Positions 36,320-46,531 of a stretch of DNA of 64,000 nucleotides are shown here, one piece after another; positions within the stretch are counted from its first letter, which is position 1; the number at the start of each line of letters is the position of its first letter. This DNA is from Mya arenaria (lineage: Eukaryota > Mollusca > Bivalvia > Myida > Myidae). Under the pieces are notes generated by a model. It was not told the origin of the DNA. It saw nothing but the letters and a program-made list of their open reading frames with translations, and did no database searches. The stretch spans positions 49,722,182-49,786,181 of the forward strand of contig NC_069133.1 in NCBI RefSeq assembly GCF_026914265.1, in the 5' to 3' direction. A program made the translations under genes and the position numbers.

Positions 36320-37379
36320 GTCATACGTTAGTAATTATATCCTTACTCATTTAATGTCATTAAAATTCACCGTTGTTCTACCTATTTGATACGTTGAAGC
36401 TTTGTCCCTCTTTTGCTGCATTTTTTTTGGCTATGTGTCTGCTGCTAGGTTTCCCGTTTCATCTCTACATCGAAATAGATTGTAAACCTTTCATTGTGTC
36501 TCGTATATATAATATTAAAAACACAAAAAATATAGATATCCTCTTCAAAATTCACGTAATTTAAACTAAGAACACTTCACACTAACATACACAAATCCTT
36601 TATTGTTTGCCTTTTTCTGCCATCGTCTCGATAATTTCTCTATTTTTGAACACGATAAATGAACGTGCTTGGGTTCTTAAATGACATGATGTTCATGTGA
36701 ATTAACATATCTTCATCAATAGCTTTAGATTGTCGTTTGAAAGATAACGAGAGCATGTTTGAACACTAAATTGGTTTAATTGCTATGCATAGCAGTTAAA
36801 ACGCTGATTGTGCGTTGTCATATTAAACTTTTGACAAAATAGATCTCCACTTACTAACTGGATTTTGAAAGTTAAACGCTTCATGACAGAGTAAAAAGCA
36901 TAATTATTTTTCATACTTATGTGAAAAACTATATATCTCCACTTACTAACTGGATTTTGAAAGTTAAACGCTTCATGACAGAGTAAAAAGCATAATTATT
37001 TTTCATACTTATGTGAAAAACTACAGAACAAGCCCAGTAGCAAAAATAAACTAAGTTTCGACTTAATTACTACTTTATAATAAACAGTATCTTTATCTTT
37101 AAAAGGTGAGAAAGAAATTATTAGCAATCTATTTGCCTTTCCTTCTCTGCATTTGTAAATGAGTTATGGTTGTCTAAGTATACTGGTTTGTTTTATGTAT
37201 TACTTTCAACTTCACGTCATGATATATGAAAAACCTTCCCACTACAATGTGTGTGTGTTGTATTTAAGGAACATTACGTTCCGTATTTTCTTGGATGTTC
37301 ATTTGTGATGTTGTTGATATATTTCATTAAATCACTTTACTCTGAATTACTGAATCAATCTTTAACTGATTTTGATTAG
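36320..37379. other. Upstream region of gene D
   Basis: The presumed promoter side of gene D. It contains an almost perfect two-copy tandem duplication (36843-37025) and ends at the approximate left edge of the LINE. No coding exon recognised. Confidence 0.4.
36843..37025. repeat. Tandem duplication, 92-bp period, two near-identical copies
   Basis: ATCTCCACTTACTAACTGGA begins at 36844 and again at 36936. Both copies continue through GTTAAACGCTTCATGACAGA to TTATGTGAAAAACTA without visible difference, so the duplication is recent. Confidence 0.9.
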
Positions 37380-37604
37380 TAGCCGATGACTGTCAGTTGA
37401 GATGGCAAAAGTTGTTCATGGTTCATATCATGGTCATAGCTCAATGGCGGTCAAACGGTATCTTGAGAGAGCTGAGATGTTGAAATTGGGTCAATAAAAG
37501 TTGTTTTGACCGCGATATTTAGAAAAGTAAGACAAATGTTATGTATTACCACAGCGCGCTGATATCACAATGAGTTATATACAATCTATACCAGTTAAAA
37601 AAGT

Positions 37605-38600
37605 TTGGCAAAAGAAAAAGACAAAATTCAAGGTCAAAAGGTGAGAAAACAGTATGAACTTAACACAGAAAAGGCTCTAAAGAAGAAGTTAGATGCGGCG
37701 AATAGTACCACATTCTCAATCACTCAAACAGGCGGAGGAATAAGATTGCATATGAATGTGGGTATGTACGAACTTTTTAAACATACAGCTTATCAGTATT
37801 ATACGTCAGACGAAATGAAAGCAGATTGCACTAACGTAACTGATAAAAAACAGAACATTGTTGAAACCCGGTATAGAGTAGTAGTTGATGACTTCGAGCA
37901 TTATACAATTAACTTTTACCATACAACTAGTTCAATGCTTATAAATGGAAAAGGTGTACAGCAGTTTATGACAAAAGATATGTGTGAAATTTTGTCAAAA
38001 CTTGAAAACAGGCTTAATGAAGAAGGCATCACGCTCGACGATTTTAATGAGAAAATACGACAGAAAATCATTACAGCATTGTCAGACGTTTCTGATGCAG
38101 AAAATACTTCGCAACATGCATCCCAAATTATCCAGAATAATACTGAATCGAACGACTCAATACTGAATGAACTTGATCCAGATGAACTTATAATACTGGA
38201 AGAAACTGGCGCGGATAACTCGTGTGACGAGAGTACATTAAACAAAACTGTAGACACATGTACGGAACCTAACAATGAAACACGTCTACTGAAAAATTTA
38301 CAGGCAGACATGGCCGATCTGAAAGACATATTATTATGTCATATTGAGAATACAAACTCTAATTTTCAAAGATTGAGTGATGAAGTTATTAGTTTGAAAA
38401 GGCTAAATTCTCAAAGAGCGTCTAGTACTGACAGCAAAATTGAGTCTGTACAGCAAAATGTAAACAATTCTCAGCTAGACATAAACAAGTTCAATGGCAT
38501 GTTACAGAAACGAATGCAGTCAATTATGGATATACTGAAATCTCGTCAAGGAAAATCAGAGAGTCGGCGTGAAATAAAAGGTCCCAATAGACAACAATAA
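37605..38600 (+). CDS. LINE ORF1, RNA-binding-type protein
   Basis: An open frame of about 330 codons. Residues 40-125 form a domain seen in ORF1 of many invertebrate LINEs (TGGGIRLHMNVGMYELF, YRVVVDDFEHYTINFYHT, MLINGKGVQQFM). Residues 160-220 are acidic. Residues 225-320 are heptad-like and probably coiled-coil, for trimer formation. The frame has no ATG before codon 50. A better-placed ATG at 37571 opens another frame that ends after about 22 codons, so a single-base change near the start is likely in this copy. It ends (TAA at 38598) just as the esterase frame opens. Confidence 0.75.
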   Translation: MAKEKDKIQGQKVRKQYELNTEKALKKKLDAANSTTFSITQTGGGIRLHMNVGMYELFKHTAYQYYTSDEMKADCTNVTDKKQNIVETRYRVVVDDFEHYTINFYHTTSSMLINGKGVQQFMTKDMCEILSKLENRLNEEGITLDDFNEKIRQKIITALSDVSDAENTSQHASQIIQNNTESNDSILNELDPDELIILEETGADNSCDESTLNKTVDTCTEPNNETRLLKNLQADMADLKDILLCHIENTNSNFQRLSDEVISLKRLNSQRASSTDSKIESVQQNVNNSQLDINKFNGMLQKRMQSIMDILKSRQGKSESRREIKGPNRQQ

Positions 38601-39456
38601 CGAGGCAAGTTGCAATGAAGATGTACAATTGCTTCCAGAGACAACATTGTTTATAGGAGATTCTATTCTCAAGAATGTAAATTCAAGAGGATTAGGAAAT
38701 GTTGAAATTCGAATGATAAGAGGGGGTAAAGTTAACCATGTTGGTTTAAGGTTGGAAAAATGGGAAGTAGACGACTTGAAAAACGTTATTCTGTATATCG
38801 GTGGGAACGATGTATCTGATGGCCAGGATCTTCACGAAATGTATAAACAACTGAAAGATGGAATTGAATCAGTACAACGTAGAAATCCGTACTGCGAAAT
38901 GTACGTTTGCACCATTTGTCCCCGAGCGGACTGTGAGGTAAGCCAGGCTAATAAAATGCTGGCAGCGCTGTGCGAAGAAACGGGAGCCAAACTTATTAAT
39001 ACATTTAATAAGTTTGTATTCGGTGACGGTTCCTCAATTCCGGAGTATTACAACCACGACGGTATTCATTTGAACAAAAAAGGAACAAGTGCTTTGGTTC
39101 GTGCAATTAACACGTCGGTGAAAATAATTCGAAGGTCAACAGACGCAGGAAGTTATCACTCCGAAATCGGCGGTGCAGTGCGAAACACACATAAACCCGA
39201 AGCAGCTTATAGGACGGGTCGTGAAAGAAAATCTGCGGGACAACGCGGTGAAAGAACAAGGAGGCACTCGGACAATATAAACAATAAATCCCCTCGGCAA
39301 AATGTTGCCGGCATTGACATAGAACGAGATAAACCCGTAGATCGTAATAAATGGTGTACACACTGCAGAATGCAGAACCACAATACCAGCGAGTGTGGAC
39401 GAAGGCGGCATGCTGGAAATACACATTTCAGTTCTAGCTCTTACCGGAAATACTAG
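38579..39456 (+). CDS. LINE SGNH-esterase and CCHC zinc-knuckle ORF
   Basis: The translation carries all four SGNH-hydrolase blocks: TTLFIGDSILKN (nucleophile Ser), the early Gly region, ILYIGGNDVSDG (Asn) and YYNHDGIHLNKKG (Asp-His). Near the C-terminus CTHCRMQNHNTSEC is a perfect Cx2Cx4Hx4C zinc knuckle, followed by a basic tail. Esterase domains are known in CR1-like ORF1 proteins, where they are thought to act on lipids or membranes; the knuckle would bind RNA. The frame opens at 38578 without an ATG before the domain and overlaps the end of ORF1 in another phase. The two were probably one polyprotein, now split by a frameshift near 38578-38600; a programmed shift is less likely but not excluded. 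Confidence 0.8.
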
Positions 39457-39525
39457 GAATCCGCCGACAAACACAATCAAAGTAATGAAACTGTTTTTCA
39501 AATTATTCCACGTAATACGTTTATA

Positions 39526-42500
39526 ATGATACCATTACAATTATTGTATATATATAGTAAATTCTGTAATATTATGAACAAGTATAATGAAGGAATTTCA
39601 ATCAGGAATCGCAATCAAAAATGTGCGAATACAAATGCATGTAACTCTGACTATTTGTTACAACCTACGGGTCAGCCTCAAAATATATATCCATTTATTT
39701 CATGTACGGTGAATACCCAAACTGATTTGATAAGAAATACAGGCTTTAATAATAATATTTCGACTTTGCCAATTAAACATGACAAAAAGAATCATAAAGG
39801 CTTACACATAGTCAGTTTAAATATTCAACACATTTCAAACAAGCGAGATGAGTTGAAATTTCATTTATTTCAGTCATTTCACATTGATATAATTGGTTTA
39901 TGCGAAACGTTTTTGACACCCAGTGTACATGATAATGAATTAGTTATTCCTGGATATAGCTTCGTGCGCAAAGATCGCCTCGACAAAGGGGGCGGGGGTA
40001 TAATTGTCTACATTTCAAATAAACTCTCATATGTTAGGCGATATGATTTAGAGTCTGACACTTTAGAATCCGTCTGGGTTCAAATCGCTTTACCCAGAAG
40101 TAAATCGTTTTTAGTAAACTTTGTATATAGACCTCCTGATTCTTCACAAAACTGGATAGATCTATTTGAAACTCAATACAACAAATTAGGAAGCAAGGAT
40201 AGTGAAGTATATGCTCTAGGGGACTTTAACATCAATTATTTTCCAGACAAAACAAATAAATTCAATAATGCAAAATGGGAAAATTTTCTTTCAAAGTTTG
40301 GACTTTCTCAAATCATTGAAACGCCAACTAGGATTCATACAAATGGTTCGTCTATTATAGACCATATATATACAACAAGAAAAGATCTCATCTCAGATAT
40401 TGCTGTATATAATTATACCATAAGCGACCACTTGCCTATCGCTTTCACGAGATCAGTAAAAAAGAAAGAAGTGAAAAACAGTCACGATTCAATAACATAT
40501 CGATGTTATAAAGGCTTCGATGAAGATCTTTTTAAAGCAGATTTAGTTAACTCGAATCTGATCCTTATCGATTCAATAGCAGATCCAAACTTTGCTTTGG
40601 ACATTTTTTATGATACAATTCATACTGCTCTTTCTGACCATACGACAATCAAGCAAAAGAGAATTAAACATGCGAGTCAACCGTTTTGGTTCTCGGATCA
40701 AATAAAACAAACAATTTTTTTGAGGGATTATTATTTTTTGCACAAAGATTTTGAAAATTACAAAAAAACACGAAACAAAATTTCATCTATGATACGCAAA
40801 AGCAAGAAATCCTTCTATAACGATGCTATCAAAAATAATAAATCTTCAAAGTTTCTTTGGCAAAACCTGAATGATATCACAAATAACAACATAGCACACC
40901 AATTAAGTATTCCAAATAAACTTATAATAAATGAAAAAGATATTGAGGGTACAGTGGAAATATTGGAAGCCTTAAATTCTCACTTCACCAATATATCTAA
41001 TATAATTAAGAGAAAACCATTTGCTAAGGAACATTTTTCTACTCTGCAGAAATATCTGGATGAAAAATTGCGACATCATCAATTTAATGTGGAAAATATT
41101 ACAGCCCTTGATGTAAAGCACATCATTGATAAACTTGACATTTCAAAGTCCACTGGTCCTGATGGAATAGGACCAAACATTTTACGCTATTGTGGCGATT
41201 ACATAACATCTACAATAGCTTCCATCATCAATAACAGTATAGAAAGCGGTATATTTCCTGACAAATTGAAAGAAGCTTCTGTTGTCCCGATACACAAATC
41301 AGGAAATAAATACGAACCGGGAAACTATCGCCCTATATCCATTCTCAATACTTTATCAAAGATATTTGAACGACATATTGCGTCACAGTTGCAAATGTTT
41401 TTTAAGAGAACGGATATTATACACAAAAATCAGTCGGGTTTCCGTCCAAATCACTCTTGTCAGACTGCATTAACCCATCTTATAGATACTTGGTTGAAGG
41501 GTATAGACAGTGGTGATTATGTAGGGGCCATTTATCTCGATCTCCGAAAAGCATTTGACTTAGTCGACCATGAAATACTCTTACACAAACTTAAACTTTA
41601 TCACTTCACAGAAAGGTCTATGAAGTTATTTAGGTCCTATCTGACTAACAGGATGCAATTTGTGAAAGGGAACAACATAAATTCAGAGAAAATGAAAACT
41701 ATGTCGGGTGTCCCTCAAGGATCAATACTCGGTCCCTTACTTTTTCTAATATACATCAATGATATGCCTTTAATTTCTTCCAATTCATGTATTGACTTAT
41801 ATGCAGATGATTCCACGTTATACAAAATAGGTCCAAGTATATTGAGCATTCAGTCAGATCTACAAAAAAGTCTTAATAGTGTGAGCTGTTGGTGTGAGAC
41901 AAATAATATGTCAATCCATCCATCAAAAACCAAATGTATGATTCTATGTACTAATTATAAGGCAAAACATGCATTGCAACTTGAACTATCAATAGATGGA
42001 TTGTCAGTAGAAAACGTGAAATGTCAAAAGGTCCTCGGGGTGCATGTTGATCAGACATTGTCATGGCATACACATGTTAAGACTGTAGTGAATAAGCTTA
42101 ATTCAAAATTGGCACTTTTAAGAAGAATAGCATATTATTTAACAGACGAGATGAAATCATTGTATTATAATGCATATATCATGTCAAACATGGAGTACTG
42201 TTGTAGTGTCTGGGGACTTACACATTCCTCAGATACCACTAAAATCACTAACATTCAGAAAAGAGCGATTAAGCTAATAATGAAGTCGGGAACTAGCCAC
42301 TGTGGAAACATGTTCAAACAGTCTGGGTTGCTATCTTTTGAAGACAGGTGCTATTATCATCTCTCATTACTTGTTTTCAAAAGCATGAATTGTTTGACTC
42401 CTTCGTACTTCACAGAATTGTTAACATTTGCCAAAAATGAGCACTATAACTTGCGTTCTTCAGAAAACAAGGATCTTTTTGTTGTAAAACCTAGAACAAA

Positions 42501-42627
42501 CTATATCAAAAATACATTTGCCTATAAAGCAATGAAAATTTGGAATAATCTTCCTACATACATAAAATGTCAAGATAAGCTACCAGCCTTTAAACATGCA
42601 TTAAAAGGCTACTTATTGGCAAAATAA
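39526..42627 (+). CDS. LINE endonuclease/reverse transcriptase (ORF2 protein)
   Basis: An uninterrupted frame of 1033 codons. The apurinic-type endonuclease spans about residues 90-310: SLNIQHISNKRDEL, LCETFL (catalytic Glu), GGGGIIVYIS, LGDFNINYF and SDHLPI (terminal Asp-His). The reverse transcriptase spans about residues 530-830: SKSTGPDGIGPNIL, EASVVPIHKSGNK, NYRPISILNTLSKIFERHI, GAIYLDLRKAFDLVDHEILL, GVPQGSILGPLLFLIYINDM and YADDS (catalytic Asp pair). A C-terminal region with NIQKRAIKLIM follows. It nicks target DNA and copies element RNA into it. All catalytic residues are present. The first ATG is at 39526; a second Met (near 39572) is a possible alternative start. Confidence 0.95.
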   Translation: MIPLQLLYIYSKFCNIMNKYNEGISIRNRNQKCANTNACNSDYLLQPTGQPQNIYPFISCTVNTQTDLIRNTGFNNNISTLPIKHDKKNHKGLHIVSLNIQHISNKRDELKFHLFQSFHIDIIGLCETFLTPSVHDNELVIPGYSFVRKDRLDKGGGGIIVYISNKLSYVRRYDLESDTLESVWVQIALPRSKSFLVNFVYRPPDSSQNWIDLFETQYNKLGSKDSEVYALGDFNINYFPDKTNKFNNAKWENFLSKFGLSQIIETPTRIHTNGSSIIDHIYTTRKDLISDIAVYNYTISDHLPIAFTRSVKKKEVKNSHDSITYRCYKGFDEDLFKADLVNSNLILIDSIADPNFALDIFYDTIHTALSDHTTIKQKRIKHASQPFWFSDQIKQTIFLRDYYFLHKDFENYKKTRNKISSMIRKSKKSFYNDAIKNNKSSKFLWQNLNDITNNNIAHQLSIPNKLIINEKDIEGTVEILEALNSHFTNISNIIKRKPFAKEHFSTLQKYLDEKLRHHQFNVENITALDVKHIIDKLDISKSTGPDGIGPNILRYCGDYITSTIASIINNSIESGIFPDKLKEASVVPIHKSGNKYEPGNYRPISILNTLSKIFERHIASQLQMFFKRTDIIHKNQSGFRPNHSCQTALTHLIDTWLKGIDSGDYVGAIYLDLRKAFDLVDHEILLHKLKLYHFTERSMKLFRSYLTNRMQFVKGNNINSEKMKTMSGVPQGSILGPLLFLIYINDMPLISSNSCIDLYADDSTLYKIGPSILSIQSDLQKSLNSVSCWCETNNMSIHPSKTKCMILCTNYKAKHALQLELSIDGLSVENVKCQKVLGVHVDQTLSWHTHVKTVVNKLNSKLALLRRIAYYLTDEMKSLYYNAYIMSNMEYCCSVWGLTHSSDTTKITNIQKRAIKLIMKSGTSHCGNMFKQSGLLSFEDRCYYHLSLLVFKSMNCLTPSYFTELLTFAKNEHYNLRSSENKDLFVVKPRTNYIKNTFAYKAMKIWNNLPTYIKCQDKLPAFKHALKGYLLAK

Positions 42628-43032
42628 TTTTATCACATGAACAAAAAATCTTGACACTTTATTTAAATCACATTATAATAAATAGTTCATTGTTTACATG
42701 AATTGTGTTAATGTACGTATATGACATTCTTGCAACAACTTGTAATGGATACTACCAAATATGTAAATATATTGATTGAATGTGGTTTTACTGAATATAT
42801 CTACATTATTTACAGTATGAAATTATTGTAATTTATAATCATCATATTAAACTGAGTTGTGTTTGTCGAAGAAATGTATGATAGTGATAGTGTGATTGTA
42901 TGTTTTGTATGTTGCTTAATATGTATAGTACATGTGTTTTTGTAATACTTTTTGTGTGAAGGCCATGCTGGAAATAAGTAGTATGTCTGTAATGATTGTA
43001 CACTTAGTATGTTACCTTCGTTAAATAAAGTT

Positions 43033-43053
43033 GTTATTATTATTATTATTATT
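43033..43053 (+). repeat. (TTA)n tail of the LINE
   Basis: Seven or so TTA/ATT triplets directly after AATAAAG, marking the 3' end of the element. Confidence 0.85.
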
Positions 43054-46000
43054 AACATTACAAAAAAATGTTGAATTTAAAAGCAGCCAAGACACATCTT
43101 AAGAGTAGCATGATTGGAAATGTTTAAGCATTTCAATCTGAGTGTGTTCAGGTGAATGTTACCAAATTAATCAGGGTTGTTTTGGTAATTAATGGAGTTC
43201 CGACACCTCTTAGTATTTTTCAATTTGTTTCCCTCCCTATCTCCTTCTAATCGACAGCCTCAGTTTTATACCTTTCAGTTTATTTTCTTTCCTCTCTTTA
43301 AAACTTCCCAAACCTTACCTCGCATTAACATCTTGGTTTTTTGCTTTGAATAATTTTCCTTCCGCTTTAAACGTATTCATCAACTGCTTCTCTCAATATC
43401 CTTGAACTCTCTTCCCGTTCTCTTAATTAACAAACCCAACACTTCCTGCTTTCCGTCATTAATTTCCACTTTCATTTCGCATATCTAACGCCTACATCCC
43501 CATAAGCTTATAATGTTGCTCTAAATTATTTCCGCTTCCGTCTGTTATATTAGAAAAAACGGGCAGATGACATAATCCCCAAATAAAACCGAGAAATGAA
43601 CGAAAATGGCAACTCTGTAACTCTGAATTCCAATTTCATTAAGAATGTCCATTATATTATGGATTAAGACTTCTATGCACTCAGCGATATGGTTGGCGCA
43701 ATCCAAACATTTCAAAATTCATCGGACTTATTTTGAGCAAATATGAAACTATTATTAGAAAACTACGTTATTTTGTCTATAAGGGCGTTGACATGCGACG
43801 GTATAGATACAAGACACTTTTATCCACTTACTCTATTTCTGCTATAGCATCGGCCTTTTTACACTATATTATTTTTCCTTCCCTCTTTTTAAATTCCTAC
43901 CCCCTTCCTCGTAATGCCTTCCCTCATTTTCACATACCCACCGTAGGCTTCTTTAATATGAATTACAAAATATTTCCTTCCTTCCTTTCTCATGTGAAAT
44001 ATAAACTTGCTTTCGTTGTGTTTTATTCTTTCACTGACTGTTATTGTTTCCCAGTCCATCTTTATTCATACCTATCCACCTTCCTAAGTGCCGTCCGTCC
44101 GTTTACTCTTTTACTCTCAATGTATTTCCCTTCCCTCTTTTCTGACAACTATCATCTACCTCTAATGGCGGTCCGTCCTTTTACTCTCAATGTATTTCCC
44201 TTCCCTCTTTTCTGACAACTATCATCTACCTCTAATGGCGGTCCGTCCTTTTACTCTCAAATTCTTTCCTTTCACTGTTTTTCTCATACCTTTCCACTGC
44301 TTTATTGTTGCTTTTACGCTCATTTATTACTTCTTGCTTATTGAAATACGCATTCGATATAAAGCATTGCAATCAATTTTTGCACTCTTAATATTTTGCT
44401 CATACCTTCTTTTCAAAATCCCCATCCATACAACTCATTGCCTTAACTCATACCCACCATTTCCTCTGACCGTTTGCTGAAAACGAAGAAAAGAACGCAG
44501 CAAGAAAAAGCGTTCATAGTGTATGCTTCTCATTGGTAGGGCGCTCAGAACTATTTTTTGTAAAAACATTCAGCTTTCTAGCAGACTTATAAAGCTTACT
44601 GTTCCTACAAGTACGAGTGATAAATTACCCATCCTGTTTCAGTTCGGCGATTTATTACTATAAGAAATGTTTGAGCCATCAACTCATTACATCCAACTTT
44701 TTAATATGCATAAATGATATTGCGTACTTATTTATTGTGATGAAATTAGGATACCAACAAATGTAAAAATGGCGTATAAAGCTGCGACAAGAAAACATAA
44801 TTTTGATAGAGTATCTTCCGAAGTCTCCTTCTAATAAAGACGCATTAAGTGAAAGTTATAAACACAAACAGTAGGTCTTATAAACATGACACACTTGGTG
44901 GCGATCATGTTTATATTGGCTGCGTTCGATAATTACACTGTACCTTCGATAAATAACAAAATTTAACATGACTGTCTTTAAAATGTCAAACTGGTGTTTT
45001 ATATGGTGATTTGATATGGTATATTAATGCGTAAAGACAAATAAAACATCCCAAGCATTGTAGGTTATTAGTATATACGATAATGAAATCAATCCCGCAA
45101 TTAATTATATATATTTACATCAACAGTTCATTATTTCATTCAAAAATTGTTTAAAAAATACTTCATTTCATTTAAGAAAACCTTACAGTTGACCTTTCTC
45201 ACCAATTCTGTAAATATCACGACCCAACCGTAACCGGAAACACTATCAAATACGGGGGGGGAAATCAAACACTTAAAATCACTTTTAAACGTAAAATTGA
45301 AACACTAATTGCAACAATACATTGAACATATCAACAATTAACACCTTCTAAATGTTCATATAATTTTTACCTGCTGACACAAAACAAACAAAAACTGTAT
45401 ATTGTTTTGCGAAGACGCGCGATACGAACAAGATGTTGCGTTCATCGGATGATAACAGTAACCGAAAGGCAGTTCATTTTAGGAATGAAAATTGAGGTTT
45501 AAATATTTTCAAAGAAACTATCTATTAGAACTGAACTCTATGTAGCTTTGTTCGTAAGACATAGAAGTTGAATACTGGAAAATAATTTACAACTTCATTT
45601 GTTACTGTCATAAAGTTGATGGCGACTCGAATTCGGATTCTTACAAATAATACTTCAACTATCTGTTCAGATGTGCTTATTGTTCAAAGGCGGTCACTCC
45701 TATAACCATTGATATGATACTTAAATGTCTATTTAATTTGAGCATTTGTCTTGCAAGAACTTGTAACTCAATGAAACGTATGTTGAGTCATGCTTCTTAG
45801 CACGACCTTGTGAAATGAATTGCTTTTGCGTTGTCCCTGAATTGTCAATTGTATAATGAATATATCGCTTAACGGTGTTACTATCATTAGTTAATTCACC
45901 TCAATACAAAGCATGACTCTTGCTGAAGGCGTTTGTCATATGATAAAACGGCAACAAGGATTCTGAGGCGTTTTTACATGATCGTTATTACAAAAAAACA

Positions 46001-46531
46001 CTGTCTTAATGCACACGGTCGAGGCCATCCGATTAATTATACGGAAGAGATACAAAGGCACAAGAAAACAAATACACAATAGTTAATAGTAGATGTTGGT
46101 GTACTCGCCTTGGCACGGTCAGTGGAAAGTTAAGAAGAATCACTTAGAAATCCCTTTTCCTCTACTTTTTAATTAATAATTGTTGTTCTTTTTAATACTA
46201 ATGCTAGAAAATCATATATTTTGTTAATAGCTCACACATCCCACCGAGGTCATTATCAGTCATGTATGACCACCAATTAAACTGAATATGAAATTCACAT
46301 CATGTTTATAAATTTACAAAGGTGTGGCTTAGCTTACAGTTTTGCATGTTTTTCAATCCGAAAAATAATCTGTGTCGAAAATGAAAGTCGAGCACTTTTA
46401 ACTCATAATCATTTATGAACTCACGTCACTAAAAACAACTGTTTTCAATGTAACTAGCGTGCAAATTGCTGATGGCTATGTTATTGGATGGAAAAAATGG
46501 TTTCTGAATCCACCTATACTTTGTTCTTCGG
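43054..46531. other. Intergenic stretch between LINE and gene E
   Basis: From about 43190 to 44470 the plus strand is pyrimidine-rich (CCTTCC, CTTTTC runs), giving spurious hydrophobic open frames at 43733-44480. A 70-bp tandem duplication lies at 44111-44260. From 44500 to 46531 nothing was recognised. Confidence 0.45.
44111..44260. repeat. Tandem duplication, 70-bp period
   Basis: TTACTCTCAATGTATTTCCC begins at 44111 and again at 44181, with TTACTCTCAA again at 44251. The copies share CTGACAACTATCATCTACCT and AATGGCGGTCCGTCC with no visible difference. It sits in pyrimidine-rich DNA. Confidence 0.9.

Larger units (their letters stand above)
37380..43053 (+). mobile_element. CR1-like (CR1/L2 group) LINE, nearly full length
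   Basis: A non-LTR retrotransposon on plus. It has a 5' leader (left edge only approximate), an ORF1 region with an N-terminal nucleic-acid-binding-type domain, an SGNH esterase followed by a CCHC zinc knuckle, a 1033-residue apurinic-type endonuclease plus reverse transcriptase, a 3' leader of about 420 bp with AATAAA at 43024, and a terminal (TTA)n tail at about 43033-43053. Ending in a short tandem repeat rather than poly-A is usual for CR1/L2-group elements, and an esterase in the first ORF is a known CR1-clade trait. The intact third ORF suggests a young insertion. Target duplications were not resolved. Confidence 0.9.

Noticed and set aside
43733-44480. Hydrophobic open frames that look like membrane proteins
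   Set aside because: They come from a pyrimidine-rich stretch with a 70-bp duplication; the residues are mostly F, L, S and P and there is no family resemblance.
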